Assembly (NCBI GenBank): GCA_022823405.1
Contig: JAJDXD010000003.1
Span: 1-36,987 of the forward strand
DNA: 36,987 nt
Origin: Gammaproteobacteria bacterium
Lineage (GTDB): Bacteria; Pseudomonadota; Gammaproteobacteria; Arenicellales; JAJDZL01
Direction of reading: 5' to 3'
Shown here piece by piece: positions 25,404 through 33,899 of this stretch; positions within the stretch are counted from its first letter, which is position 1; each line of letters begins with the position of its first letter. A program made the translations under genes and the position numbers. The notes under the pieces are model-generated. The model was not told the origin of the DNA and searched no databases. It saw only the letters and a program-made list of their open reading frames with translations.

Positions 25404-25918
25404 ACTCCAATATTTCAATTGTTCAGGGGAATATCACTGAAGCAGACACAGACGCAATCGTGAACGCTGCGAATCAGAAAATGCTGGGCGGAGGCGGCGT
25501 AGATGGTGCAATTCATAAGGCGGCCGGCCCCGAGTTACTGAAATACTGTTTGCAGATTCCAGCAGTTGGCGATGTTCGGTGTCCAGTCGGTGAAGCACGT
25601 ATCACACCTGCTGGTCGACTTCCTGCCCGCTGGGTCATTCATACGGTTGGTCCGCGATATACGATTGATTCCGAACCTCAAAACCTGCTTGCTTCAGCGT
25701 ATCGAAACTCGCTTACTTTGGCAGAGAAACATCAGTGTAATTCTATCGCGTTTCCGGCAATCTCTTGCGGTGTATACGGATACCCTTACTCTGAAGCAGC
25801 TGAAATTTCGCTAACGGTTTGCAGAGACGTGAGGTGGAATGGAATCAATATCAGCTTTTACCTCTTTACTCCTGAACTGGTTGAAATCTGGCAGAATGAG
25901 TTGAATCGAAGCGAGTAA
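25400..25918 (+). CDS. macrodomain protein, O-acetyl-ADP-ribose deacetylase (YmdB/MacroD-like)
   Basis: This 172-residue single-domain protein is close to E. coli YmdB in length and motif positions: QGNITEADTDAIVNAANQ, GGGGVDGAIHKAAGPELL, IHTVGPRY and FPAISCGVYGYP. Asn25 and Asp35 occupy the places of the catalytic residues in YmdB/MacroD enzymes. These remove acetyl or ADP-ribosyl groups from ADP-ribose conjugates. Its coupling to a carbonic anhydrase and a thioesterase gene is uncommon. Confidence 0.92.
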   Translation: MNSNISIVQGNITEADTDAIVNAANQKMLGGGGVDGAIHKAAGPELLKYCLQIPAVGDVRCPVGEARITPAGRLPARWVIHTVGPRYTIDSEPQNLLASAYRNSLTLAEKHQCNSIAFPAISCGVYGYPYSEAAEISLTVCRDVRWNGINISFYLFTPELVEIWQNELNRSE

Positions 25919-26136
25919 ACTACGACCAAAATGCAAGGTTTCCCAAGCGGAACTATGGAAGACTTGTATATGGCTTAGTAGGTAACATTCCTTTGATTAC
26001 TTGCGACATCATCAGACTGTCGGTTTCTAAAAAGAAACACATCTTTACCGGATTGGGGGATGGTGGTGACCAATTCGACACTTGTAAATTCTGTTCTACT
26101 GATTTGAAATCAATTAGCGAAGGTAATTGGTAGTCG

Positions 26137-27096
26137 ATGCTCTCTTCTTTTTTCGGAGTTCCCACTAAAGATCGTCCATTTACAGCGCTGTGGCTTTTGC
26201 TCGCTGGCGTGTTTGCCTTGGCTCTACAGGATGGCCTGATCAAGGACATCGCTGATTTGACTTCATACTGGCAGTTTCAGTCAGTAAGGGCGGTCGGAAT
26301 TTTGAGCTTAGCGGTCATTTTGGCGCTCGTTGGTGGCGGACTTTATCTGCTCAGACCCTTACGCGCAGGCCCTGTTTACCTCCGTGCCTGTCTGATGACA
26401 GCCGCTATGTTCTGCTTTTTTTCAGGTGCACCATTTTTAACAATTACCCAAATGGGAGCGGGACTCTACACCTATCCCATGTTCGTCACCTTACTCGCTG
26501 GCCCAGTGCTAGGAGAAAAACTGGGCCGTTGGCGCTTGTTCGCATTAATTCTGGGTACTGCAGGAGCAACGTTAGTCCTGTCTCCCTGGGAAGATGGTTT
26601 TTCGCCTTGGCAAATCCTTCCAATTTTTGCTGGATTTTTCTATGCCACCAGTATTCTCACCATTCGAAAAGCATGTCGTTTCGAGAATACGCTCGCGATG
26701 GCCTTTGCAGTTGGAATCACGTTCTTCATATTTAACGTGATTGGCTGCATTTTTTTGAGTATTTCGCCACTCCCGCTCGATCTTCAAGAACGCATGCCGT
26801 TTGTTGCGATTGGATGGCCCACACTGACTTGGATAGTTATTGCAATTGCGGGATTCACAGCGATACTGAATCTGACTGGTAACCTCTGCCTGAGTCGGGC
26901 TTACCAGACTGCTGATGCCAGTTGGCTCGCCCCGATGGAGTTCAGCTACCTTCTTTTCGCGACCTTCTGGGGTAAGACACTTTTTGATACATGGCCATCC
27001 ACGAACTCAATCGCTGGGATGGTGTTTATCGGCACTGCAGGAGTTTTGACAGCATGGCGAGAGAGTGTGCGCCGCAGAATTCAAGAAGGGGTTTAG
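26137..27096 (+). CDS. DMT/EamA-family transporter
   Basis: This 319-residue, very hydrophobic protein has about ten predicted membrane helices arranged as two EamA repeats. The first begins near residue 18 (LWLLLAGVFALALQDGLIKDI) and the second near residue 150 (WQILPIFAGFFYATSILTIRKACR). GAPFLTITQMGAGLYTYPMFVTLLAGPVLGEKLGRWRLFALILG is the usual end of repeat one. Members export amino acids, nucleosides or other metabolites. No strong ribosome binding site precedes the ATG. The substrate is unknown. Confidence 0.88.
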   Translation: MLSSFFGVPTKDRPFTALWLLLAGVFALALQDGLIKDIADLTSYWQFQSVRAVGILSLAVILALVGGGLYLLRPLRAGPVYLRACLMTAAMFCFFSGAPFLTITQMGAGLYTYPMFVTLLAGPVLGEKLGRWRLFALILGTAGATLVLSPWEDGFSPWQILPIFAGFFYATSILTIRKACRFENTLAMAFAVGITFFIFNVIGCIFLSISPLPLDLQERMPFVAIGWPTLTWIVIAIAGFTAILNLTGNLCLSRAYQTADASWLAPMEFSYLLFATFWGKTLFDTWPSTNSIAGMVFIGTAGVLTAWRESVRRRIQEGV

Positions 27097-27155
27097 CGCA
27101 CTTTAGTTAATTCAATTGTTTTACTCAAGAGTGGTCAACTGACAACAAGCGTTGT

Positions 27156-28388
27156 TTACAGCACTTCATCCAAAGCTTTGATCAATCGCATCACTTCCTG
27201 TGCACTGTTGTAGTGAACCATACTGACGCGAACAACTCCACCGGGATGCAGGTTCAGCGCATCAATACAGCGCCTTGCATAAAAATCTCCAACTCCTATA
27301 CCGATATTCTGCTCACCCAATTTTGCTGCAATATCGCTGTGTTGCTGGCCCCCGACAGTGAAAGAAATGGTTGAAACGCGACGAGTGTAATCGATTTCAG
27401 GAATTCCAATAATCCGCACATTGGTTTTGGAGTTCAAGAACTCCATGAACGGGCGTGCTACTTCATCCTCATGCTGAGTGAATAGTTCGAATACTTTGGC
27501 GTAGCGCGAACTTATTGAAGCGTCACTTTTTTTGTAGTGGTGCGAAAATACCTGATCGAAGTATTCCACGATACCTTCAATTGACGCCGCTGTTTCGTGC
27601 AAATAGCCGCCAGGCTGGAGTTTTTGAGGTAGTGCAGACTTTGTAAAGAAAAAATGATTCTGGTTTTCCAGGTTAAGCAGGAAATTTCGCTTGCCGCACA
27701 ATACACCCAAGTGTGGACCATAGAGCTTGTACAAACTGAAAAGCAGAAAGTCGACGTTGGAGTTTCTGAAATTTAGTGCACGGTGCAGCGCGTAAGCCAC
27801 GGCATCAGCACAAACCAGTGCTCCAGCTGAATGTGCGAGCTCAGTAATCTCCCGCATGTCATTAATTGTTCCGGTTATGTTGGAACACCAGGTGCAGCAG
27901 ACTAGACGCGTTCGGTCAGTCAGCAGCTTTTCGAGTTTCTGCGGCCCACCCAAATCAGCCGTTTCAGGGTCGATTTTCCATTCTTTGATAACGATTCCGC
28001 TTTCAGCTAATCTTCGCCATGAACCAACATTTGCTTCATGATCAAGATTAGTGACGATAACTTCGTCTCCCGGCTTTAGAGATGGCCTTAAAGCATTGGC
28101 TAGCACATAAACGTTCATCGTCGTTGAATGCCCGACAATCACTTCACTTGGTTTGGCATTAATCATTTCTGCAAGCTGGCGATGGCTACGGCTAATCCGT
28201 TCCATAGCTTCAGCTGAAGCGGCATATGACGCTCCTGGTTGAACCTGGTTGCGACGCATGTAATCATAAATACGATCGCTAACAGTGGAGGGAACATAAG
28301 TACCACCGGCATTTTCGAAAAATGCCAAATCTCCTATATTCGGAAACTGGTTGCGGACAAATTGCAAATCGTAGCGGGAATGAATCAT
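27156..28388 (-). CDS. class V aminotransferase-fold protein, cysteine desulfurase-like but without the usual active-site Cys
   Basis: This 410-residue PLP enzyme is related to the SufS/NifS superfamily. His117 (NLDHEANVGSWRRLAE), Asp195 (VCADAVAYALH) and the Schiff-base Lys221 (LFSLYKLYGPHLGVL) are in place. In SufS/CsdA the persulfide Cys lies in a GHHCAQP loop; here the matching loop reads GVGDFYARRC, so Tyr370 stands at that position and the nearest Cys is 374. It is therefore more like the group of cysteine-desulfurase-like proteins of uncertain reaction (VC1184 type) or an epimerase/lyase. It is convergent with the DMT transporter gene and stands alone. Confidence 0.88.
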   Translation of the reverse strand: MIHSRYDLQFVRNQFPNIGDLAFFENAGGTYVPSTVSDRIYDYMRRNQVQPGASYAASAEAMERISRSHRQLAEMINAKPSEVIVGHSTTMNVYVLANALRPSLKPGDEVIVTNLDHEANVGSWRRLAESGIVIKEWKIDPETADLGGPQKLEKLLTDRTRLVCCTWCSNITGTINDMREITELAHSAGALVCADAVAYALHRALNFRNSNVDFLLFSLYKLYGPHLGVLCGKRNFLLNLENQNHFFFTKSALPQKLQPGGYLHETAASIEGIVEYFDQVFSHHYKKSDASISSRYAKVFELFTQHEDEVARPFMEFLNSKTNVRIIGIPEIDYTRRVSTISFTVGGQQHSDIAAKLGEQNIGIGVGDFYARRCIDALNLHPGGVVRVSMVHYNSAQEVMRLIKALDEVL

Positions 28389-28766
28389 TAGCTAAGTCTC
28401 TGATTTAGCAAATTACTGGATTGCAGTGAATTGGGTCAAGTTTGAAGCAGACCAATCATCGAACATCATTCTCCGATCAACAACTCAATATTTGTTGTGC
28501 AGAAGCGTTAGGCCGATTCAAGACTTCAAACTACCTGGCGAAGCCAATATTTTACAGATTCTCAATTGGGTGCTTGGGCACTCAGTGTAGATTAGTTTAA
28601 CCATGAAATTCTCAATCAAACTCAGTAGGGATAGCTTGTGCTGATCTATGTTCAAAGATGTGCGATATATTGCAATTCTCGAGAAAATTTTTCTTCTTTA
28701 ATTTCGAATAACAAATTCAATCTTTCAGAATTCTAAATTGGCAACCATGCGCGTTTATCTCAGAAC
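28389..28766. other. divergent intergenic region between the class V enzyme and methyltransferase genes
   Basis: There are 378 AT-rich bases without a supported gene. TTCTCGAGAA (28676-28685) is a perfect 10-base palindrome about 80 bases before the methyltransferase start. GCTAA/TTAGC arms (28391-28409) lie directly upstream of the class V enzyme start. No convincing -35/-10 pair was found for either gene. Confidence 0.35.
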
Positions 28767-29435
28767 ATGACTTCGAAGATATTCCCCACAACTTCTAGCG
28801 ATAAGGATTTAGAAGACAAACGACCCATTCCAACCGCAACGGTTGAGGAGTGGTATGAGGTGAATGCAGATTTCATCACTGAGGAGTTTGAACAACTAGA
28901 GTTTCAAAATCTACATGCAACGTTACTAAACCACTTGCCCCAGCATCCCTGTTCGATTCTTGATATCGGTTCTGGTTCAGGTCGGGATGCTGCGGGATTG
29001 GCTGAACTTGGGCACAAAGTTATCGCAGTTGAACCATCGAGTGGATTGCGTGCAAGGGCTCGGTTACTGCATCCACATCACAGCATTACCTGGGTTAACG
29101 ACAAGTTACCAGAGCTGAAAGCAGTTCGGAAACTCGGTGATCGATATGATGTGATAATTCTGAGTGCGGTGTGGATGCACCTCCCTTACTATGATCGGCA
29201 GCCTTCTTTTGAAAGAATATTGGGATTGCTCAAGAAAGAAGGACTGCTTTACATCACACTTCGACACGGCCCGTATGAAGTGGTTGAAGGCTTCTGGGAC
29301 ATCCCGGATGAAGAATTGGTGCAACTAATAAAGAACTATGAGTTACGCGAAATTGAGCAAATCACTGAAAATGACCTCTTAAATCGCCCTGGTGTCTCTT
29401 GGACCCGTTTCTTCCTGCAGCATTCAAATGGCTAA
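28767..29435 (+). CDS. class I SAM-dependent methyltransferase
   Basis: This 222-residue protein shows the S-adenosylmethionine-binding motif I SILDIGSGSGRDAAGLAELG at about 63-82, then the acidic end of strand two at VIAVEPSSG and a motif-II/III-like YDVIILSAVWMHLP at 127-140. A later strand is EGLLYITLRHGP. The pattern is that of small-molecule methyltransferases (UbiE/tellurite-resistance TehB-like), and the substrate is unknown. It is monocistronic, with a weak terminator about 100 bases downstream. Confidence 0.85.
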   Translation: MTSKIFPTTSSDKDLEDKRPIPTATVEEWYEVNADFITEEFEQLEFQNLHATLLNHLPQHPCSILDIGSGSGRDAAGLAELGHKVIAVEPSSGLRARARLLHPHHSITWVNDKLPELKAVRKLGDRYDVIILSAVWMHLPYYDRQPSFERILGLLKKEGLLYITLRHGPYEVVEGFWDIPDEELVQLIKNYELREIEQITENDLLNRPGVSWTRFFLQHSNG

Positions 29436-29781
29436 ACAAGCTTGATACAGACATTCAATGAGGCTCGTCGGGTTTAGGTCAAGTAAGCTGCAACCATTGA
29501 CTTAAAGGGGGGTTTTCACTACAATGCAAATCCATAACCGATGAAGGTTATTTTTGGTGGCAAAAGAGCTATCAAAGAAAACAAGTGGCAAAGCGGCCTG
29601 ATGACTGTTCGATTTTGTGGATGGGTATGACGGGTAATTTGCTGCTTTTTTTAACCTGCCCCTTAAGCTACAGACAATCCGATAGGCGTCCGATTTAGAC
29701 TTTGACGCCTGCAAATTGCGTGCCGCTAAGCAACCTTGTTGAACCCAAAGACTATTTATTAGTTTTCTAAAGGTGTTAGCT
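29436..29781. other. leader region upstream of the amide/urea transporter operon
   Basis: No gene is supported in these 346 bases. A hairpin ATAACC-GATGAA-GGTTAT followed by four T (29534-29555) is a weak terminator for the methyltransferase gene. Long imperfect inverted arms CTTAAAGGGGGG (29501-29512) and AACCTGCCCCTTAAG (29653-29667) bracket a segment of about 150 bases. A T7 run lies just before the right arm. No guanidine (ykkC-type) riboswitch consensus was found, although such transporters often carry one. A clear promoter was not found. Confidence 0.35.
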
Positions 29782-31044
29782 ATGAAAAACAATTTGATAC
29801 CAGATTCCGAGAGAGTTAGGTCTCAGAAGTTCAAATTTTTCTGCCTGGTCATGCTTGCTGTTGCGATTTCTCTAGTTGCGACTGCTCAAGTAAAGGCAGA
29901 TGATGAAATCAAAGTTGGTTCGATTTTTGATCTTACCGGCGGATTGAATATCTATGGTATTCAGCAAAGCCAAGCATTGCATTTGGCTGTGAACAATATT
30001 AATGAAAATGGTGGAGTGCTGGGACAACAACTAGAGGTTGTTGAATATGACGCACAATCTGAATTGGCAAAGTTCACTCAGTACACAAACACAATTATTC
30101 TGCGTGACAAAATCGATGTACTCTTTGCAGGGTTAACGAGTTCGTCGCGTGAGGCAATGCGTCCGATTGTTCGCAAGAACAATATCCCATATTTCTATAG
30201 TGCTCTTTACGAAGGTGGCGCTTGCGACAAGCAGACATTTATCACAGGTGCCTCGGCCTCTCAGCAAATGAGCGTGCTGATTGAGTGGGCGATAAAGGAG
30301 TATGGTCCAAAGATCTACATCATGGCACCAGATTACAATTTCGGTACCATTTCTGCGCATTGGATTGAGCACTATGCAAAAGAATACGGGGGTGAAGTTG
30401 TTGGTTCTGACTTTCTGGCATTAACCGTGACAGACTATTCACCAACAATTCAAAAGATTCAGGCTGCCAAGCCTAATTTTGTTGCTGCGTTACCTGTTGG
30501 CGCTAACCAAACCGGGTTTCTGGAACAATTTGCTGCAGCTGGTTTGAAAGAAAAAATGGGAATCGTTTCAACCAACTATGGATCAGGAAATCAACAGGTC
30601 GTTGTCTCACCTGATGCCGGTGAGGGTATTGTTGCTTCGCAAGAATATTTCATGTGGATTGATGAACCGAATAATGAACCGTTCAAAGCAAAGTGGGAAG
30701 CCGCCTACAGTCTTGATGAGCCAATCATTTCCGAGGCAGCTGACGTTTGGAATGCTGTTCACATTTGGGCAAAGGCGGTAGAAATGGCCGGAACCACAGA
30801 CAGCGATGCTGTAATTGCAGCACTCGAGAGCGGAATTTCATTTGACGGACCTAATGGGACTGTTACTATGCAACCTGGTTCGCATCACTTAAAGCAAAAC
30901 ATTTACATCGTGCGTGGAAATCGAACTCATGGATTTGATGTGATCCAGACGTTTGAATCGGTAGCGCCGAGTTTTGAAGATCAAGTTTGCGACCTGATAG
31001 CAAATCCCGACACGGCGGAGCACTTTACTCCTGCAGATCTTTGA
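29782..31044 (+). CDS. urea/short-chain-amide ABC transporter, substrate-binding protein (UrtA/FmdD type)
   Basis: The 420-residue protein has a long charged N-terminus followed by a signal-peptide core (FFCLVMLAVAISLVATAQ) with cleavage probably near VKA-DD. The mature part starts IKVGSIFDLTGGLNIYGIQQ, then LHLAVNNINENGGVLGQQLEV, LFAGLTSSSREAMRP and PYFYSALYEGG. These are marks of the periplasmic binding-protein family 5 branch for urea and amides. Family context (urea, formamide, acetamide) plus the amidase encoded downstream make a short amide or urea the best guess. I chose the ATG at 29782, preceded by AAAGGTG, over a GTG at 29773. A terminator-like hairpin separates it from the permease genes. 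Confidence 0.88.
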   Translation: MKNNLIPDSERVRSQKFKFFCLVMLAVAISLVATAQVKADDEIKVGSIFDLTGGLNIYGIQQSQALHLAVNNINENGGVLGQQLEVVEYDAQSELAKFTQYTNTIILRDKIDVLFAGLTSSSREAMRPIVRKNNIPYFYSALYEGGACDKQTFITGASASQQMSVLIEWAIKEYGPKIYIMAPDYNFGTISAHWIEHYAKEYGGEVVGSDFLALTVTDYSPTIQKIQAAKPNFVAALPVGANQTGFLEQFAAAGLKEKMGIVSTNYGSGNQQVVVSPDAGEGIVASQEYFMWIDEPNNEPFKAKWEAAYSLDEPIISEAADVWNAVHIWAKAVEMAGTTDSDAVIAALESGISFDGPNGTVTMQPGSHHLKQNIYIVRGNRTHGFDVIQTFESVAPSFEDQVCDLIANPDTAEHFTPADL

Positions 31045-31082
31045 TCGAATGTGATCGAAGTTTAAAAATTTAACGTAACTGC

Positions 31083-31126
31083 GGCGCGGGTAAGTTTCTG
31101 ATAAATTTACTCGCGCCTTCTGATTT
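31083..31126 (+). terminator. strong hairpin, intercistronic terminator after the amide SBP gene
   Basis: A 15-bp stem including two G-T pairs (31083-31097 with 31103-31117, loop CTGAT) is followed by a T-rich tract. It begins 39 bases after the binding-protein stop. It should reduce expression of the permease and ATPase genes relative to the binding protein, as in the betaine operon of this window. Confidence 0.75.
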
Positions 31127-31159
31127 TCTAATTTCGGGAATTTCGGAACTTCAATTGCG

Positions 31160-32026
31160 ATGGAACTTGATTTTCTAGCTACGCTACTGCTGTCTTCGCT
31201 GTCCAGTGCGGCGATTTTATTGATTGCGACAGTTGGCCTGGCTGTGATGTTCGGCTTGATGGGTGTCATCAACCTTGCACACGGTGAATTCATCATGTTT
31301 GGCGCATATGCCACTTTGTTCGCGACTCAGATTGGCGTTCCATATCCTCTTGCAATTGTTTTCGCCACTATTGTGACTGCGATTTTCGGTGGTATTGTCG
31401 AGCTGCTGATTATCCGTCGCTTATATGGCCGCATATTTGATACATTGCTTGCGACCTGGGGACTCAGTCTCGTTTTGTATCAATCTGCAGTCTTAATCTT
31501 TGGAACCGTCACACCTGGAATTGGTTTACCCATCTCAAACGTTCAAATTGGGGACTATTCGATATCTGTATATTTGTTGTTCCTGATTCTCGTGGCTGCG
31601 GTCTTGATCGGCAGCCTTTACTGGCTGTTGACCAAAACGAGTTATGGCATCACTGCGCGAGCCGCAATTCAAGATCGAGAAACGGCATCAGCGGTGGGAG
31701 TTGAATCCGCACGTATCAATACGATGACTTTCGCACTGGGCTCCGGCCTCGCTGGTTTCGCAGGCGCAATTTTGCTCCCAGCAATTCCCGCAACCCCAAA
31801 TATGGGATTTGCATTCGTCATCAAAGCGTTTCTGGCTGTTGTTGCTGCCGGACCTGTCACTCTGACTGGGACTGTTGCAGTGGGCAGTACGCTTGGTATG
31901 GTCGGAAATATCACTGCAAGTTTCTGGACCAGTGTGGTAGGCGACATCGTTTTCTTTCTGCTTACAATCACCATTCTGCGCATATTTCCTCTCGGAATAT
32001 CAGGCCGTTGGCGTTTGAAACTATGA
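31160..32026 (+). CDS. urea/amide ABC transporter permease (UrtB/LivH type)
   Basis: This 288-residue membrane protein has the signature LAVMFGLMGVINLAHGEFIMFGAYATL at about 28-54, which is strongly conserved in UrtB/FmdE/LivH permeases. LLATWGLSLVLYQ, ITARAAIQDRETASAVGV (cytoplasmic loop contacting the ATPase) and GPVTLTGTVAVGSTLGM follow. It has about eight membrane helices. The downstream permease-ATPase fusion gene begins 10 bases after its stop. Confidence 0.92.
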   Translation: MELDFLATLLLSSLSSAAILLIATVGLAVMFGLMGVINLAHGEFIMFGAYATLFATQIGVPYPLAIVFATIVTAIFGGIVELLIIRRLYGRIFDTLLATWGLSLVLYQSAVLIFGTVTPGIGLPISNVQIGDYSISVYLLFLILVAAVLIGSLYWLLTKTSYGITARAAIQDRETASAVGVESARINTMTFALGSGLAGFAGAILLPAIPATPNMGFAFVIKAFLAVVAAGPVTLTGTVAVGSTLGMVGNITASFWTSVVGDIVFFLLTITILRIFPLGISGRWRLKL

Positions 32027-32036
32027 GTTCTTAACT

Positions 32037-33899
32037 GTGGGCAACTCATCTGGTTCCATTTCATCACTGCTTCGCAATTTCAGATTGCGTTCAAGTGACC
32101 CAAGTATCTTTATTGCGCTGTTATTCGCAATATCCCTCGCTCTCTCTTCATTTTGGATTGATCCTTATCTGGCATATGTAGGAACTTCCTGGATAATTTT
32201 TGGGTTGCTGGGTTTAAGTCTGGATTTAGTTTGGGGTCGCGGAGGATTATTGAGTCTGGGACAAACCTCGTTCTACGGAATTGGAGGTTATGTCGGAAGT
32301 ATTGCGGCGATCAACTTTGCCCCATTAACAGGGAACTCACTAATATGGGCGCTGCCCTTTGGCGCGATATCAGGCGCCATTCTCGCCACGCTGGTTGGGT
32401 GGTTTATTTTCTATGGTCGAATGGGATCGCTTCAGAGCACGATTTTGACCTACACGTTCACCTTGATCGTTTGGACGATCACGCTCTCGTTTACTACTGA
32501 AATTGGGGAAGCCGTTGTCGGTGGAGACAATGGCATGTCAAACATCCCAGGATTCGTGTTGGGTTTTGACCAGAATGCTTCATCGCTTTCTCCAAACATG
32601 ATGTTTCTTACAGTCATCGTAATTTCGGCGATCATTTATCTGATCGTTGCGTTTATTGTTCGTTCACCCTTCGGAATGGTTATCGATTCAATTCGGTTGG
32701 ATGCCGTGAAAGCGGAGTTACTAGGATTGGACATCCGCCTATTTCAAACCCTCATGTTTATGCTGGCGGGCGCGATTGCTGGCATTGCCGGAGGATTATT
32801 TGGAGCATGGGCGAATTACCTCAATCCATCAATCTTCAGCGTGCAAGAAGCCTTACTGGTGCCAATCTATGTCCTCGTGGGTGGATTGGGCACACTCATA
32901 GGCCCATTTGTCGGTGCGCTCACTGTGGGTGGACTTTCATTTTGGTTGGGCGGTGGCGTTATTGGTGGACAAACAACTCTCGTTATGGGTGCCTGTCTGA
33001 TTGTGCTTGTAATATTTTTGCGCAAAGGGATCGTTGGTGGAATTCAGACGGTGTTTGCAAGGATATTTGATGGTTCAGAAGTTAGAGATCAACGTTCGCA
33101 GCAGACATCACAGGTTCGTGTCAATTTAGACTTGCTTGAAAAACTACAGGCTTCAGCAAAGATACAGAGAGATGCGACCCTCAAAACTGTCGATACATCA
33201 AAGAGATTTGGTGGTGTACTGGCCGTTGATTCTGTGAGCCAGGTCTTTGAACCCGGGAAGGTGCGGTGCATTATTGGCCCGAACGGTGCGGGCAAGAGTT
33301 CTTACCTAAAAACCTGTACTGGCGCATACGCACCTGATTCCGGCATGGTGCTGTATTCGGGCCAGGACATTACGAAAATCAATCCGTTCGAACGCGTTAA
33401 GCTGGGTCTTGGCATTAAGATGCAAACAGCGCAGGTATTTGATGAGCTAAGCGTCAAGCAAAATTTGTGGATAGCAGGCTATGGGAATGGGCTGAATAAA
33501 GAAAGAGCAGATCAAGTTTCCGACGAAATGTTGGACGTTCTTAATATGCGAGAGATATCCACTCGACTGGCTTCTACGCTTTCTCACGGAGAGCAACAGT
33601 GGCTGGACATTGGCATGGTACTGTGTCTTGCACCATCGGTCATTCTATTGGATGAGCCTGCTGCAGGCATGTCAAAGGAAGAAAAACGGCAACTCTCTGA
33701 GTTGGTGCGGTTGATGGCAAAAACGGCAACCGTTGTGGTTGTTGATCACGACATGGATTTTGTCCGAACACTGGATGCGGAAGTAACTGTCCTTCATCAA
33801 GGTGCAGTATTCGCCCAAGCAGAGATTGATGAGCTAAGGAAGGACGAGCGAATTCTCGACATTTACCTTGGAAGGCGGGAAAGTGTTACAAATTTCTAA
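32037..33899 (+). CDS. urea/amide ABC transporter permease-ATPase fusion (UrtC-UrtD / LivM-LivG type)
   Basis: One 620-residue chain holds both a permease and its ATPase. Residues about 20-335 are a LivM/UrtC-like membrane domain (GLSLDLVWGRGGLLSLGQTSFYGIGGYVGS, MVIDSIRLDAVKAELLGLDI, PIYVLVGGLGTLIGPFVGA). A charged linker at 345-380 leads to the ATPase, with Walker A GPNGAGKSS (414-422), signature LSHGEQQWLDIGM (515-527) and Walker B VILLDEPAAGMS (535-546). The LSHGE-QWL signature is typical of UrtD. In most urt and fmd operons these are two genes. The start is GTG. The next ATPase gene begins inside its last codons. Confidence 0.92.
   Translation: MGNSSGSISSLLRNFRLRSSDPSIFIALLFAISLALSSFWIDPYLAYVGTSWIIFGLLGLSLDLVWGRGGLLSLGQTSFYGIGGYVGSIAAINFAPLTGNSLIWALPFGAISGAILATLVGWFIFYGRMGSLQSTILTYTFTLIVWTITLSFTTEIGEAVVGGDNGMSNIPGFVLGFDQNASSLSPNMMFLTVIVISAIIYLIVAFIVRSPFGMVIDSIRLDAVKAELLGLDIRLFQTLMFMLAGAIAGIAGGLFGAWANYLNPSIFSVQEALLVPIYVLVGGLGTLIGPFVGALTVGGLSFWLGGGVIGGQTTLVMGACLIVLVIFLRKGIVGGIQTVFARIFDGSEVRDQRSQQTSQVRVNLDLLEKLQASAKIQRDATLKTVDTSKRFGGVLAVDSVSQVFEPGKVRCIIGPNGAGKSSYLKTCTGAYAPDSGMVLYSGQDITKINPFERVKLGLGIKMQTAQVFDELSVKQNLWIAGYGNGLNKERADQVSDEMLDVLNMREISTRLASTLSHGEQQWLDIGMVLCLAPSVILLDEPAAGMSKEEKRQLSELVRLMAKTATVVVVDHDMDFVRTLDAEVTVLHQGAVFAQAEIDELRKDERILDIYLGRRESVTNF

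Noticed and set aside
26023..26038. GTTTCT-AAAA-AGAAAC stem before the DMT transporter gene as a terminator
   Set aside because: The 6-bp AT-rich stem has no T tract after it, so a terminator call is not supported.
29436..29781. Guanidine (ykkC-type) riboswitch or sigma-54 promoter before the urea/amide-type transporter
   Set aside because: I looked for both because such operons often have them; neither the ykkC core words nor a TGGC-N8-TGC pair at correct spacing is present.
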